A stretch of DNA of 64,000 bases from Lactobacillus sp. HBUAS51381 (GCF_012641095.1 NZ_JAAVSC010000002.1:62001-126000), one strand, 5' to 3'. Positions 1 through 9,711 are shown, counted from the stretch's first letter. Translations and numbers: made by a program. The notes: generated from the sequence alone by a model not told the origin.

Positions 1-384
1 ATAGTTCTTCAGGTTCGGGAAAACGGCTGGGTCCAGCGTGTATTTGCCAGCTTTATCCAACTTAATGACGGACTTGCCATCGTAGTTTTCCACGAATTGG
101 GGGTTGATGTTCTCACTGTTGAAATCGGCCGTATCAAAGTGAGAGATAAACCCAATCTTCTTGACCTGCTTATCCGTGTTGGCGGGTAAAGTGGCGTAGA
201 CGTATGCACATTGTTGATTAATATGCACGTTGGACAGGCCAATTTCCTTCAGGTCCTGCACCAAGCCTTCGGCGAATTTGGTCAGCTCTGGGGTGGATGG
301 AATCGTGCCAGAGTTAGGGTTAGAACGCGTGTTGATCTTGACGTACTTCAAGAACCGGGGAATCAGGTTTTCATACTTTGCCAA
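1..384 (-). CDS. pepT: Peptidase T (tripeptidase), N-terminal part
   Basis: This is the first 128 codons of a zinc aminotripeptidase (M20 family) that removes N-terminal residues from tripeptides in the cytoplasm. The gene runs off the left edge of the window. The start is a TTG at 384, preceded by GAGGAG about 8 nt upstream; there is no in-frame ATG near it. The N-terminus ([19 protein letters not shown]) and the HFDTAD motif near residue 73-78, whose His and Asp bind metal and support catalysis in PepT, identify the family. Only the catalytic N-terminal part is visible, so integrity cannot be judged. It is separated from the next gene by about 55 nt. Confidence 0.9.
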   Translation of the reverse strand, partial: MAKYENLIPRFLKYVKINTRSNPNSGTIPSTPELTKFAEGLVQDLKEIGLSNVHINQQCAYVYATLPANTDKQVKKIGFISHFDTADFNSENINPQFVENYDGKSVIKLDKAGKYTLDPAVFPNLKNY

Positions 385-440
385 AATAAATCACTCCTCA
401 ATTGAATTAACTTGCATTTTTAGTGTACCCGTTTTCACAG

Positions 441-1247
441 CTAAATAAAAGTGAACGGGTCCGTATTTAATTGCGAGGCCACCACCGTGATCGGCCAGTC
501 GTTGTCAGCCGCCCACTGCGTGAAGAGCTTCTGCAGATGGGGCTTACAGATGCTTTCAATGTGGTGCCCGGGATCGACCACGTTGAGGCCCGCCGCAATC
601 ATGTCGTGCCCGGGATGATAGGAAATGTCCCCCGTCACGTAGACATCGGCCCCCTTGGCCAGCGCCGCCTGGTAGAAGGGTCCGCCACTGCCACCGAGGA
701 CGGCCACCCGGCGAACCGGGGCGTCCGGCGTATGGCTGATTAACCGCAAGCCTTTTACGTGAAAGATCCGCTTACAGTCCTCAGCAAACTGGCGCACCGT
801 CGTCGGCTGTGCGAGATTGCCAACCCGGCCCATCGTAATCGCGGCCGTCGCGGTTACCCCGTTGCTGGGCACCAGACCCTCTGTGTCCTGCAGGCCCAGT
901 GCCGCCGCAAGCCAATCGTTCATACCATTGGGTGCGCTGTCCAGATTGGTGTGGGCCCCGTAGACCGTGATGTGATGCTGCAGTAAGGTTGCGTACATTT
1001 TATTCTGAGGAACCGCTAAATCAAGATTCTTGGCGGGATGAAACATCATGGGATGGTGGGCAAAGATGAAGTCGGCCCCCACCGCAATGGCCTCGTCCAC
1101 GACTTCGGGCCGCACGTCTAAGGTCACCATGACCTTATGCACCTCGGCATCCAAGTCGCCCAGCTGTAGTCCCACCGGATCACCGGGTTCCGCCCACGTC
1201 TTCGGGGCAAATTGTTCAAATCGATCGACTAACTCACGCACCAACAC
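441..1247 (-). CDS. Nif3-like dinuclear metal-centre protein (YqfO family)
   Basis: About 268 residues of the Nif3/YqfO family, sometimes annotated as GTP cyclohydrolase 1 type 2; true function is poorly known. The N-terminal half has the AEPGDPVGLQLGD and FAHHPMMFHP motifs and VYGAHTNLDSAPNGMND; the C-terminal half has TGDISYHPGHD and GHHIE, all expected for the metal site. I chose the GTG at 1247: it lies 9 nt after a perfect AGGAGG. The longer reading frame starts at a TTG that overlaps the Shine-Dalgarno itself. The gene overlaps the 3' end of trmK by 14 nt, so the two are translationally coupled. The short form lacks the insert domain seen in longer homologues. Confidence 0.88.
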   Translation of the reverse strand: MLVRELVDRFEQFAPKTWAEPGDPVGLQLGDLDAEVHKVMVTLDVRPEVVDEAIAVGADFIFAHHPMMFHPAKNLDLAVPQNKMYATLLQHHITVYGAHTNLDSAPNGMNDWLAAALGLQDTEGLVPSNGVTATAAITMGRVGNLAQPTTVRQFAEDCKRIFHVKGLRLISHTPDAPVRRVAVLGGSGGPFYQAALAKGADVYVTGDISYHPGHDMIAAGLNVVDPGHHIESICKPHLQKLFTQWAADNDWPITVVASQLNTDPFTFI

Positions 1248-1941
1248 GTTGCAAGACCTCCTCAATCTCCTTGATCTCCGTTTCTAACGCCGCAACCTTC
1301 TCCGTCGGCACGACCTTGGCCGATTGGACCTGGGCCAAGACCTGTCGGGTACGGGCCAATTCGCGCTGCCACTTGGCGATAAAGATGGCGTTGTGTTCGG
1401 TCAAGAGATATGGGCCAAAGCGGAGCTGCTCGGCCGTATACCGTTCGGGTTGGGCTACTTTATCGGCCACCAGAATCTCGTAGTCGTGGCCATCCTCCGT
1501 CACAATCTGCTCGGTCACCAGCTGAAAGCCGTGGGTCATCAAAAATTGCCGCACGTTTTGCTCACCGACGTTGGGTTGGAGAACCAAGCGCTTCACGCCC
1601 GCCAAGCGATTGAAGTCCTGCGTCAGGATCTGGACAATCAGCGTGCCCCCCATCCCGGCAATAACCACCGTATCAATGTGGTCGCTGGCCTTGATGGCTT
1701 GTAAACCGTTGGCCAGACGCGCCGTAATTCGATCGCTTAGGCCCTCCCTTTCAATTTCGTGCTGGGCGTTTTCAAACGGGCCCTTGACAACTTCGCCGGC
1801 GACGCCACCAGCGATCTTACCACGCTTTGCCAGGTTAACCGGCAGGTAGGCATGGTCGGTGCCGATGTCCGCCAAGCGGCTCCCCGCGGGGACGTACTCG
1901 GCGACCGTGGCTAAGCGAACCGATAAATGGTCTGCATCCAT
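1234..1941 (-). CDS. trmK: tRNA (adenine(22)-N(1))-methyltransferase TrmK
   Basis: A 235-residue SAM-dependent methyltransferase that methylates N1 of A22 in bacterial tRNAs. The SAM site is seen as ADIGTDHAYLPVNLAKRG (about 24-41), followed by the GMGGTLI motif near 95 and VLQPNVGEQNVRQFL near 120, all typical of the TrmK/YqfN family. The C-terminal part is a helical, charged tail expected of the family. It forms a two-gene unit with the downstream Nif3-like gene, an arrangement usual in Firmicutes, often downstream of rpoD. Start ATG at 1941 with AAAGGA upstream. Confidence 0.93.
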   Translation of the reverse strand: MDADHLSVRLATVAEYVPAGSRLADIGTDHAYLPVNLAKRGKIAGGVAGEVVKGPFENAQHEIEREGLSDRITARLANGLQAIKASDHIDTVVIAGMGGTLIVQILTQDFNRLAGVKRLVLQPNVGEQNVRQFLMTHGFQLVTEQIVTEDGHDYEILVADKVAQPERYTAEQLRFGPYLLTEHNAIFIAKWQRELARTRQVLAQVQSAKVVPTEKVAALETEIKEIEEVLQRVGA

Positions 1942-2166
1942 TCACACATCTTCCTTTCCAATTTTTTCATTAGTCTAAGTATAAGCTAGTCGGCGCCGCT
2001 TGAATAGCGGGAAAGTCATCCGCACGCCAAAATGATGTCCCGATTAATAGCCACCAACTTATGCAGCCAGAAACCACCTAAAGTCATAGCCGCAACTATG
2101 AAGCACTGTAAGCCGAACGTGTTTGGCGACTGAAGATTAATCTTTTCAATTAATTGCTTAAAATAT

Positions 2167-2202
2167 GCAACAAAATTGACAAAATTTACATTAGTAATAA
2201 GT
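2167..2202. repeat. Dispersed short repeat, copy 1 (pair with 30488-30523)
   Basis: The block begins GCAACAAAA and ends ACATTAGTAATAAGT; the same arrangement recurs at 30488-30523 with a few changes and one missing base. Both copies sit just past a terminator and upstream of a minus-strand gene. The core TTAC-ATTA-GTAA is a small inverted repeat. The rest of the 1942-2217 gap holds no credible gene. Confidence 0.6.
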
Positions 2203-2217
2203 AGTGGCCGATGCAAA

Positions 2218-2249
2218 AAGTCCGCTCCACCATCGGGTAGAACGGACTT
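2218..2249 (-). terminator. Rho-independent terminator of the MmpL-type gene
   Basis: On the minus strand AAGTCCGTTC pairs with GAGCGGACTT and is followed by a short T run. It lies about 24 nt after the stop codon of the exporter gene. Confidence 0.8.
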
Positions 2250-2272
2250 CCACTTTGCTTCAGTAACATTGA

Positions 2273-5200
2273 TTATTGACGATTACGACGCGTTGGTTCA
2301 CGTTCACTTTCTTCATCCGCTTCGTTCTGGGCCCGTGCCATCTTAGAGTAAGGGTACGGGTAGGTAATCTTCATGACGGCTGGCATCACGATTGGAAGCA
2401 AGATGACTAACAGGATAATCCCGATAATCACGGCTAACGCAATCTGAATCAGTGTCATGACCCCAGACGGAATTAAGGCGGCGAACGTACCACTCAGGAT
2501 CACGCCGGCGGAAAGCACGACCGTTCCAATCACGGTGGCGGCGCGCAGCATCTTTTGGCTGGTAGCGCCCGGTTCGTGGAGGAACTCACGGTATTTCCGC
2601 ATCAGGAAGATCGAGTAATCAACCCCCAGCGAGATCAACATGACAAACGTGAAGAATGGTGTGTTCCACGTCAACATATTGGTTCCCAGCAGTGGATCAA
2701 CCAACCAGTGCACGATGGTCAAGGCGCCGGAGTAAGCGACCACCAAGATCCCTTCGATAACAATTGGTTGAACCAACGAACGGGTCACGACCATCAGGGC
2801 GATGAAGATCCCGGCCAACATGATGATGACCGTTCGCGTAAAGTCGCTAGACGCCATGTCGTTGATGTCGTTGGTCTGTGACGTATTGCCACCGAAGGCC
2901 ACTTCGGCATTCTTTAGGCTGGTGCCGGCTAACGCCCCGTTGACGACCTTTTCCAATTTCGGCAACCGCGCCATCGCAGCCGCTGAGCTCGGATCATCGT
3001 TTAAGACGACCGTCAGCTTGGTAATCTTTCGATCGGGTGACATGTAGGTCGTCAGCGCCGGTTTGAATGAACTACCGTGTAACTGCTTACTTGGAATGTA
3101 GAAGGTTTCCGAACCCGCCGACTTCTGGAGCCCCTTCAGGTAAGTGTTGGCCGACCCAACCCCCGACGAGACCTGCGTCAGACCGGTGCTAGCGGAGGTT
3201 AACCCCTTCCGCAGCGCCGTCAGTTGTTTGCTCATCGCAGCGAGTTTCTCGGCCATGGTCTGGTTCCCAGTAGCCACTTGATTGGCCCCGGTGACCAAGG
3301 CCGGCATCTTGCCGTTGATGGTAAACATCGCCCCGGAGAGTTGACTCGTTGCACTAGCCAATTGACTAGATTGCGAGCTGGCCGTTTGTAAGGCCGTTGC
3401 CGCTCCCGGCAAGACCACGTTTGACTTCTGCGCCAACGTCGCCACTGCGCTTTGCAGCTGACTGGTTGACCCTTGTAAGGCTTGTAATTGACTGGCAACG
3501 GTTTGGTCGGCAGAACCGATGGCCGTTGCATCGCTCCCAATCTGCTTCAGTGAGGTACTCAAGGTCGCCTTCAGTTCGCTTTGGGCGGCACTTTGTTTCT
3601 GCAAAATACCAGCCAAAACGGCCTTTTGCGCGGCCGATAATGGTACGCCTTGTTGGCTAAAGGCCGCGGCCACCGTGCTGGCACTCATGCTAGGCAGGTT
3701 CGAAGTAGCACTCTCGACCTTGGCCAATTGTGACGCAATGTCTTGGGTGCTGTTCTTAATCGTGGTCAGAGACGTCGTCACACCGCTCGTATTGGTCGAG
3801 CTAGCGGAGACTTGAGCATTCAACTGTTGAATAGCCGCATTCAGCTGAGGCAAGGCAGCCTCTAATTGTGCCAATTGTGCGGCCTGTTTCCCCCCAGAAG
3901 CGGAGGAAACCTGACTGTTCAACGAATTAACACCGGTTGAGACCTGTGAAATTGCGCTTTGCAATTGCTGGGTCCCGGTGCTAACTTGCTTGGCCCCAGT
4001 GGCGAGCTTATTGGCATCCTTCACGGCCCCACTGACATTTTGTTTGCTCAGTGAGCTATTGGCGGACTTTAAGCCTTTATTAACCGTGTTGACCCCTTTT
4101 TGGGCCTTGGCTAAGCCGGTGGTTACCGAACTCATTTGGTTACGCACGTAAAGCTTCTTGATGGTCTTCCCACCTGGCTGCGTTACCGAGGCGACCGTCT
4201 TAACGCCCTCGGATTGTTGGAGTTGTTTGGTTAACCGATCCACAATCAGCAGGGTCTTTTCATTATCCATCTTGTTTTTACTTTGAATATAGATCGTCGT
4301 TGGTTCAGCGGTTCCCTTGGAGAAGTGTTTTTGCACCACCTTGAATCCTTGCTTGGCTGGTACATTATCACCAATTTCGACCAAGTTATCGTAGTCCAAC
4401 GTCCCGTGAGACGTCAAGGCCAGCGGAATGAAGATAATCCCCGTGAGGATCAGCGTGATGACCGGTCGAATCATGGCGTGCTTAGCCATGCCGTGCCAGA
4501 GGCGGCTGTCACCTTCGCCTTGGAACTTCTTGATGGGCCAGAACATGTGAGGACCACAGATGGCCATGAAGAACGGATTCAGCGTTAAGAGCACGGCCAG
4601 TAAGACCACAACCCCCACGGCAATCCCGACGGCTGAACGGTACAGGGAGAAGTTGGCAAATCCCAAGACACTCATCCCAATGAGGACGGATAAGCCGGAA
4701 TACAGGACCGTTCGCCCACCGACCTTCGTTGCTTCTTTGGTCGCCGTATACCTGTCCTTACCACTCGCCAGTCGCTCTCGGAATTCATTGTATAGGAGGA
4801 TGTTATAGTCCGTCCCAATCCCGAATAACACAATGACGATAAAGACTTCCGTAAAGTTAGAGAACGGAAAGTTGAAGCGGTTGACCAAGTTAGCGACCAC
4901 CGAAATCGAGGTGATCACGGACACCGCCACCGTTAATAATGAGAACAACGGGGTAATGGGCGACCGGAAGACTAACCACAACACCAGGAAGATAAAGATG
5001 GCGGCAATAATTTCCGTCTTCTGAACACCGGCCTGGGTGGCGTCGGAGAAGTCTTGGTTCAGGACATCCGCCCCCGTGACGTACGTGGTCACTCCGCTGG
5101 TCTTCGCCAACTTCGTAATCTGATCACGAATCTGGGTGACCGAATGACTAGATGACTTATGCACGTTCAGTTGTAACAACTGGGTACTCTTGTCCTTCGA

Positions 5201-5557
5201 GATCAATTGGGACGCGGCCGTGGAACTATCACTGGCCGCCGTCACCGAGCGAATCTGGTAGCGATCTTCGTGATTCTTAATTCGGTTAATCGTCCGATCA
5301 ATCTGGTCATTCTGCGCACTGGTTAGCTTAGAATTTCCATTGTTGAAGACGACCACGACCGCCGTGGTTCCCTTTTGCGAACGGCCCCACTTGTCCTGCA
5401 TGGTCGTTGCTCGGGAACTTTGATAGCTGCTAGGCACGGTAATTTGGCCCTTATCCGCCACCAATTTACTCATGTTAGGAATCGTGACGATGGCTAGGAT
5501 CACAATGACCAGCCACCCAATCACGTTCCAGATGTAATGTTTATTCATCCAACGCAC
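2273..5557 (-). CDS. MmpL/RND-type membrane transporter
   Basis: A 1094-residue integral membrane protein of the MMPL branch of the RND superfamily, likely an exporter of a lipid, cell-envelope compound or toxic agent; substrate unknown. Layout: one N-terminal membrane helix, an extracellular loop, five membrane helices with GTDYNILLY (about 250), a very long extracellular region rich in Ser, Gln, Thr and Ala with heptad-like repeats (about 480-790, coiled coil), then a second block of five helices with GVDYSIFLMRKYREF and a charged tail. Start is a GTG, 7 nt after GAGGAGG; the in-frame ATG three codons later is too far from it. It follows the Rrf2-type gene by 78 nt and is probably co-transcribed and controlled by it. 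Confidence 0.9.
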   Translation of the reverse strand: MRWMNKHYIWNVIGWLVIVILAIVTIPNMSKLVADKGQITVPSSYQSSRATTMQDKWGRSQKGTTAVVVVFNNGNSKLTSAQNDQIDRTINRIKNHEDRYQIRSVTAASDSSTAASQLISKDKSTQLLQLNVHKSSSHSVTQIRDQITKLAKTSGVTTYVTGADVLNQDFSDATQAGVQKTEIIAAIFIFLVLWLVFRSPITPLFSLLTVAVSVITSISVVANLVNRFNFPFSNFTEVFIVIVLFGIGTDYNILLYNEFRERLASGKDRYTATKEATKVGGRTVLYSGLSVLIGMSVLGFANFSLYRSAVGIAVGVVVLLAVLLTLNPFFMAICGPHMFWPIKKFQGEGDSRLWHGMAKHAMIRPVITLILTGIIFIPLALTSHGTLDYDNLVEIGDNVPAKQGFKVVQKHFSKGTAEPTTIYIQSKNKMDNEKTLLIVDRLTKQLQQSEGVKTVASVTQPGGKTIKKLYVRNQMSSVTTGLAKAQKGVNTVNKGLKSANSSLSKQNVSGAVKDANKLATGAKQVSTGTQQLQSAISQVSTGVNSLNSQVSSASGGKQAAQLAQLEAALPQLNAAIQQLNAQVSASSTNTSGVTTSLTTIKNSTQDIASQLAKVESATSNLPSMSASTVAAAFSQQGVPLSAAQKAVLAGILQKQSAAQSELKATLSTSLKQIGSDATAIGSADQTVASQLQALQGSTSQLQSAVATLAQKSNVVLPGAATALQTASSQSSQLASATSQLSGAMFTINGKMPALVTGANQVATGNQTMAEKLAAMSKQLTALRKGLTSASTGLTQVSSGVGSANTYLKGLQKSAGSETFYIPSKQLHGSSFKPALTTYMSPDRKITKLTVVLNDDPSSAAAMARLPKLEKVVNGALAGTSLKNAEVAFGGNTSQTNDINDMASSDFTRTVIIMLAGIFIALMVVTRSLVQPIVIEGILVVAYSGALTIVHWLVDPLLGTNMLTWNTPFFTFVMLISLGVDYSIFLMRKYREFLHEPGATSQKMLRAATVIGTVVLSAGVILSGTFAALIPSGVMTLIQIALAVIIGIILLVILLPIVMPAVMKITYPYPYSKMARAQNEADEESEREPTRRNRQ

Positions 5558-5635
5558 GCTGAAACCTCCTCGACGATTTTTAAGATTTATTTACCGAACA
5601 ACCCTTTCTCAGGTGATCCGGTTCTATTCTGCTCA

Positions 5636-6142
5636 TTAACGCGTCAACCACTTGGTCCAATCCAGTTGGAGGGATTGGTCCCCCGTGGTTGGCAACACGT
5701 CACCAATCGACAGCGTTGCCAGTTCCTGACGAAATTGTTCTTCCGCCTGGGCAAAGACACTCAGCACGTTAGCAACCGGCCGCGTATCTTTGAAGTCTTT
5801 CAACTCATAAGTCGCGATGAAAGCGTCCTTGTGTTCAAGGCCAAAAACCTTCGAAACCAATCCGGTGCTGTGCACAAAGGCGGTCGTTCCCTCAATGGCG
5901 TTGAAAACATCCAAGAGTGTGATTTTCAACGGATCTTTGGTCAACACGATACCTCCATCACGACCAGAAACGGTTTTGACGATCCCGCCAGCTGCTAATT
6001 TTTGAACAATCTTTTTCAAATAACTCGTCGAAATGTCCAATCGTTCTGCCACCAAACGACTATGTAGCGGAATTTTACGATCCTGGATTCCCAACAGGGC
6101 CACAATACATAAGGCCTGTTCTAAACTCGGTTTTGCCCTCAC
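5636..6142 (-). CDS. Rrf2-family transcriptional regulator
   Basis: A 168-residue Rrf2-type winged-helix repressor. The DNA-binding part is at residues 1-65 (LVAERLDISTSYLKKIVQKL, then the wing VSGRDGGIVL). No cysteine cluster typical of iron-sulfur Rrf2 proteins such as IscR or NsrR is present, so it probably senses a ligand or redox signal some other way, as in the cluster-free members of the family. Start is a GTG at 6142 with GGGAGG 6 nt upstream. A strong promoter overlapped by a direct repeat lies immediately upstream, pointing to autorepression and joint control of the downstream exporter. Confidence 0.88.
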   Translation of the reverse strand: MRAKPSLEQALCIVALLGIQDRKIPLHSRLVAERLDISTSYLKKIVQKLAAGGIVKTVSGRDGGIVLTKDPLKITLLDVFNAIEGTTAFVHSTGLVSKVFGLEHKDAFIATYELKDFKDTRPVANVLSVFAQAEEQFRQELATLSIGDVLPTTGDQSLQLDWTKWLTR

Positions 6143-6175
6143 GATGGGCCTCCCTTCTCCTGTCTCCCATAACTT

Positions 6176-6216
6176 TTAAACGAGATACATTATATCCCCT
6201 TTAACGAGATTTTCAA
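6176..6216 (-). promoter_or_regulatory. Promoter of the Rrf2-MmpL operon with direct-repeat operator
   Basis: On the minus strand a TTGAAA -35 (6211-6216) and a TATAAT -10 (6189-6194) are 16 nt apart. An 11-nt direct repeat, ATCTCGTTWAA, occurs twice at a 24-nt period (6200-6210 and 6176-6186): one copy in the spacer and one just after the -10. Binding here would block polymerase. The Rrf2-type product is the obvious candidate, by inference. Confidence 0.75.
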
Positions 6217-6260
6217 GACTTTTGACGCATTAAATTAGCTGATGTAAAATTATTTTTCAC

Positions 6261-6274
6261 TGTAAACGGTTTCA
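6261..6274 (-). promoter_or_regulatory. Putative CcpA (cre) site
   Basis: TGTAAACGGTTTCA (reverse TGAAACCGTTTACA) fits the cre consensus TGWNANCGNTNNCA fully. It is centred about 50 nt upstream of the -35 of the Rrf2-MmpL promoter, a position compatible with activation or with looping rather than simple promoter blockage. Confidence 0.6.
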
Positions 6275-6391
6275 ACGAGTGGATTCTCCTAATCTATAAA
6301 CCACTCATAATCAGCACCATTCTAACGGACACCTTTTAAGTCCCCGCATCGGTTGGTCACATGATTGGTCTTCTCACGCTTATCCGTTTTA

Positions 6392-6430
6392 TTTTCAAGA
6401 AAGTTTCACAATGATTCACTTTCTTGAAAA
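6392..6430. repeat. 13-bp perfect inverted repeat in intergenic DNA
   Basis: Arms TTTTCAAGAAAGT (6392-6404) and its exact complement (6418-6430) flank a 13-nt loop. The arms are AT-rich and there is no clean T run after them, so it is not a typical terminator. It lies in the gene-free stretch between the rpoD terminator and the Rrf2 promoter (6217-6529), in which I see no other gene. Confidence 0.6.
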
Positions 6431-6529
6431 GTGTTATTTTTCCAGCCGTTTATCGCCTAAAACTCAGTTAACGAACCGAATTGTCCAGCGCTATTTTCAC
6501 GAAATGCAAATTTTCACTCACACTAAAAA

Positions 6530-6577
6530 AAGGTCTCACCGGACCACCGCCGATTGGCTGTGATCCGATGAGACCTT
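6530..6577 (-). terminator. Terminator of the dnaG-rpoD operon
   Basis: A 14-bp stem with one mismatch (AAGGTCTCATCGGA and partner) is followed on the minus strand by seven T residues. It starts about 30 nt after the rpoD stop codon. Confidence 0.88.
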
Positions 6578-6607
6578 CCTAAACTAACAATCAATTCACA
6601 TCAAAAT

Positions 6608-7732
6608 TTATTCCAAGAAATCCTTCAACTGCTTGCTCCGTGATGGATGACGCAATTTCCGTAAGGCCTTGGCTTCGATCTGACGAATCCGTTCACGGGT
6701 TACCCCGAAGACCTTCCCGACTTCTTCCAAAGTCCGGGTCCGGCCATCATCCAGGCCAAACCGCAACCGCAACACGTTTTCTTCCCGGTCAGTCAGCGTG
6801 TCCAGGACACTTTCCAACTGTTCCTTCAAAAGCTCGTAAGCGGCGTGGTCAGCAGGGCTCGTGGCGTCTTGGTCTTCAATGAAGTCTCCCAAGTGAGAGT
6901 CGTCCTCTTCACCAATTGGCGTTTCCAGGGAAACGGGTTCTTGCGCAATCTTCAAGATTTCACGAACCTTTTCCGTTGGCATATCCATTTCGGCCCCAAT
7001 TTCTTCAGGCGTTGGTTCCCGCCCTAAGTCTTGGAGGAGTTGCCGTTGAATCCGAATTAACTTGTTAATGGTTTCCACCATGTGTACGGGAATCCGAATC
7101 GTCCGCGCTTGGTCGGCAATTGCCCGTGTGATGGCCTGCCGAATCCACCAAGTGGCGTACGTGGAGAACTTGAACCCTTTCCGGTAGTCGAACTTTTCGA
7201 CGGCCTTCATCAGTCCCATGTTCCCTTCTTGAATCAAGTCCAGGAATTGCATCCCCCGACCCACGTAACGCTTGGCAATGGAAACAACCAACCGCAAGTT
7301 GGCTTCGGCTAGCTCTTGCTTGGCTTCTTCTTCGCCGTTTTCAATTCGTAAGGCTAAGGCCACTTCTTGATCGGCAGTTAACAGGTTAACCCGACCAATT
7401 TCCTTCAGGTACATCCGCACGGGATCGTTGATCTTAACCCCGGTGGTGGTCCCGGCTTCCTTTAATTCCTTCTTCGAAACGGCCTTCTGGGCTTTAACGG
7501 CCCGTGGGTCTGGCTCACCCTTAGCATCAACCACACTGATCCCAGCATCTGAAATGGTTTCAAGTAACTTATCCATCTGCTTAGCATCCAGCGTGTAAGG
7601 TGTTGCGACCTTGTCGGACAGGTCATCGTAGGTGATGCTCCCAGCCTTCTTATTGTTCTTAATCAAAGCGCGCACCGTTTTGTTGTATGCTTTTTGATCA
7701 AACATTGGTTGATCCGTGGTCTTTTTTGCCAT
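6608..7732 (-). CDS. rpoD: RNA polymerase primary sigma factor RpoD (SigA)
   Basis: The housekeeping sigma-70 factor, 374 residues. Regions in order: 1.1-like N-terminus, region 1.2 ([19 protein letters not shown]), region 2 ([56 protein letters not shown] split over 2.1-2.4), region 3 ([19 protein letters not shown]), and region 4.2 ([28 protein letters not shown]). The start is ATG 7732 with AGGGGG about 8 nt upstream; an open frame continues upstream to 7825 but overlaps dnaG and lacks a ribosome site. It lies 16 nt after dnaG, the classic macromolecular-synthesis arrangement without rpsU, which sits elsewhere at 24.8 kb. Confidence 0.97.
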   Translation of the reverse strand: MAKKTTDQPMFDQKAYNKTVRALIKNNKKAGSITYDDLSDKVATPYTLDAKQMDKLLETISDAGISVVDAKGEPDPRAVKAQKAVSKKELKEAGTTTGVKINDPVRMYLKEIGRVNLLTADQEVALALRIENGEEEAKQELAEANLRLVVSIAKRYVGRGMQFLDLIQEGNMGLMKAVEKFDYRKGFKFSTYATWWIRQAITRAIADQARTIRIPVHMVETINKLIRIQRQLLQDLGREPTPEEIGAEMDMPTEKVREILKIAQEPVSLETPIGEEDDSHLGDFIEDQDATSPADHAAYELLKEQLESVLDTLTDREENVLRLRFGLDDGRTRTLEEVGKVFGVTRERIRQIEAKALRKLRHPSRSKQLKDFLE

Positions 7733-7748
7733 TAAAATACCCCCTAGA

Positions 7749-9596
7749 TTAAACTTGTTTGTTCGCCTGCCGCTGTCGTTCCAATTGAACGATCTCAACG
7801 ACGAGTTGTCGCTGGCGGTCGGCATCGCCCAACCGCGAAGCCTCCGTCAATTGATTCTTCTTCTGACGCAGTTGCTCCTCAATTGGGGCTTCGTCCATGA
7901 TAACCGCTAAATAGTCATCGATCTCCCGCGGGGTTGCCGCCGCGGACATGGTCGTTGTGGTTTCCAATTCAATGACCAGCTGCTGCAGACGATCTTCTTG
8001 AATGAAGTCCGTAAACTGTGCAGTCTGGTACACCTGATGGGTTTGAAAATAGCCTTGGGCCAAGGTGTAAATAATCTGATAATCGTCATGCACAAAACTG
8101 AAATCGGCAATGCCCGTCACCTTCGCCCACACGTTACGATCGTGCAAGCACCGATAGAGCAAATTACGTTCGGCGCGTTCCAGTCGATTTAACGGCCGAC
8201 GTTGCTGATACACCGTCACCGGTGGTTCGGTAATTGGCGTTGGTGCTGGTGTTGCTGGCCGTTGCCGTTCTTGCTGCGCCGCGGAATCCCGCTGTACCTG
8301 TTTGAGCTGCGCCGTTAACGCCGCCTTGTCAATCTGAAACTCACTAGCCAATTGGCCGAGATACAGATCTAGTTCAACGGGCTCCTTGACCTGAGCCAAG
8401 AGTGGCAAGACTTGATTGACGTACGCTAGGCGCTCGCTATCCGTCTCCAACGCGCGATTGCGCCGCAGAAAACGCATTTGAAACCGTAACGGCGGTTCCT
8501 TGGCCGATTCCAACATTTGCCGAAACGCTTCGTTGCCGTGGGCCTTACGATACTCATCGGGATCCTGCCCCTCAGGAAGTTGAATCACGCTGAGCTGTAA
8601 GTGACTGTGGTCACCCAATAACCGCAGGGCGCGATCAATCGCCCGTTGGCCGGGTTCATCCCCGTCGTAGCAGACATTGAGTTTATCCGTCGTCCGCTCG
8701 ATCGCATAGATCTGTTCGGTCGTCAGACTGGTTCCCATCGACGCAATTCCATTTCCAACGCCCGCTTGGGTTGCCGAAATGACATCCATGTACCCCTCAA
8801 ATAGCGTGACCTCTCCGGCTTGTCGAATTGCCGGCCGTGCCAAGTCAAAGTTAAACAACAGCTTACTTTTATTAAATAATGTGGTTTCAGGGCTGTTTAA
8901 ATACTTTGGTTGGTCATCGGCCTTGTGTAGAAGCCGACCGGAGAAAGCCGCCACGTGCCCGCTGGCATTGCGTAGCGGAAACATCACCCGTTCGGTGAAC
9001 CGGTCACGCAGATTGCCCTGGGCATCTTCGATAAACAGGCCGGACTGCCGTAAGAGCTGGTAGTCACTCTGTCGTTGGTCAAAGAAGGGCTTCAATAGAC
9101 GCTGACCCGGCGCAAAACCCAACTGATAGGTTTCAATCGTCTCATCGGTCAGGCCGCGGTCGTGGAGGTAATCCAGTGCCGGTTGCCCCATCTCGGTATT
9201 CACCAAGATATGGTGGTACAGCTTGGCCGCCTGCTCATGTAGCGCCAAGAGTTGTCCTGTCTTCGAGTCAACCGCGGGTCCCGCCGCATCCTGCCGGTAT
9301 TCACTGTCCAGATCGACGTGGCTAAAGTCCGCCACCTTAACGACTGCCTCGGGAAAGGTCACGTGCTCCAGTTCCATGAGAAACTTGAACACGTTGCCCC
9401 CCCGTCCGCAACTAAAACAATGGAAGATTTGCTTATCTTCTGAAACGGAAAACGAGGGTGTTCGCTCCTCGTGGAACGGACAGAGACCGAATAAATTCTT
9501 ACCGGATTTTTTCAGTTGCACGTACTGGCCGACAACGTCCGCAATATTCGTGGCCGTCCGAACCGTCTCAATCACGTCTTCGGGTATCTTCGCCAA
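7749..9596 (-). CDS. dnaG: DNA primase
   Basis: Synthesises RNA primers at the replication fork in partnership with the DnaB-type helicase. 615 residues: N-terminal zinc-binding domain (CPFH and CFSCGRGG, about 40-66), RNA polymerase core, Toprim domain ([16 protein letters not shown] near 265 and [11 protein letters not shown] near 310), and a C-terminal helicase-interaction region. Start is a TTG at 9596 with GGGAG 8 nt upstream; the reading [13 protein letters not shown] fits the normal primase N-terminus. A strong promoter and a hairpin lie in the leader upstream. Confidence 0.96.
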   Translation of the reverse strand: MAKIPEDVIETVRTATNIADVVGQYVQLKKSGKNLFGLCPFHEERTPSFSVSEDKQIFHCFSCGRGGNVFKFLMELEHVTFPEAVVKVADFSHVDLDSEYRQDAAGPAVDSKTGQLLALHEQAAKLYHHILVNTEMGQPALDYLHDRGLTDETIETYQLGFAPGQRLLKPFFDQRQSDYQLLRQSGLFIEDAQGNLRDRFTERVMFPLRNASGHVAAFSGRLLHKADDQPKYLNSPETTLFNKSKLLFNFDLARPAIRQAGEVTLFEGYMDVISATQAGVGNGIASMGTSLTTEQIYAIERTTDKLNVCYDGDEPGQRAIDRALRLLGDHSHLQLSVIQLPEGQDPDEYRKAHGNEAFRQMLESAKEPPLRFQMRFLRRNRALETDSERLAYVNQVLPLLAQVKEPVELDLYLGQLASEFQIDKAALTAQLKQVQRDSAAQQERQRPATPAPTPITEPPVTVYQQRRPLNRLERAERNLLYRCLHDRNVWAKVTGIADFSFVHDDYQIIYTLAQGYFQTHQVYQTAQFTDFIQEDRLQQLVIELETTTTMSAAATPREIDDYLAVIMDEAPIEEQLRQKKNQLTEASRLGDADRQRQLVVEIVQLERQRQANKQV

Positions 9597-9640
9597 CCAA
9601 TCACTCCCTTACGTGTTTCCGTTTGCTCACCATAGCCTTG

Positions 9641-9678
9641 AAAAGTCGCACCCCGGAAACCCGACAAGTGCGACTTTT
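9641..9678 (-). promoter_or_regulatory. Hairpin in the dnaG leader
   Basis: AAAAGTCGCAC and GTGCGACTTTT form an 11-bp perfect stem between the dnaG promoter (about 9712-9739) and the dnaG start. The T run on the minus strand is only four long, so it may act as a weak attenuator or as an mRNA-stabilising structure. Function is inferred. Confidence 0.55.
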
Positions 9679-9711
9679 TAGTTAGAATTCGTGCGCAAAA
9701 ATACACTATAT

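Noticed and set aside
2016-2216. 66-codon minus-strand frame upstream of trmK
   Set aside because: No ribosome site, and it runs through the dispersed repeat; composition looks non-coding.
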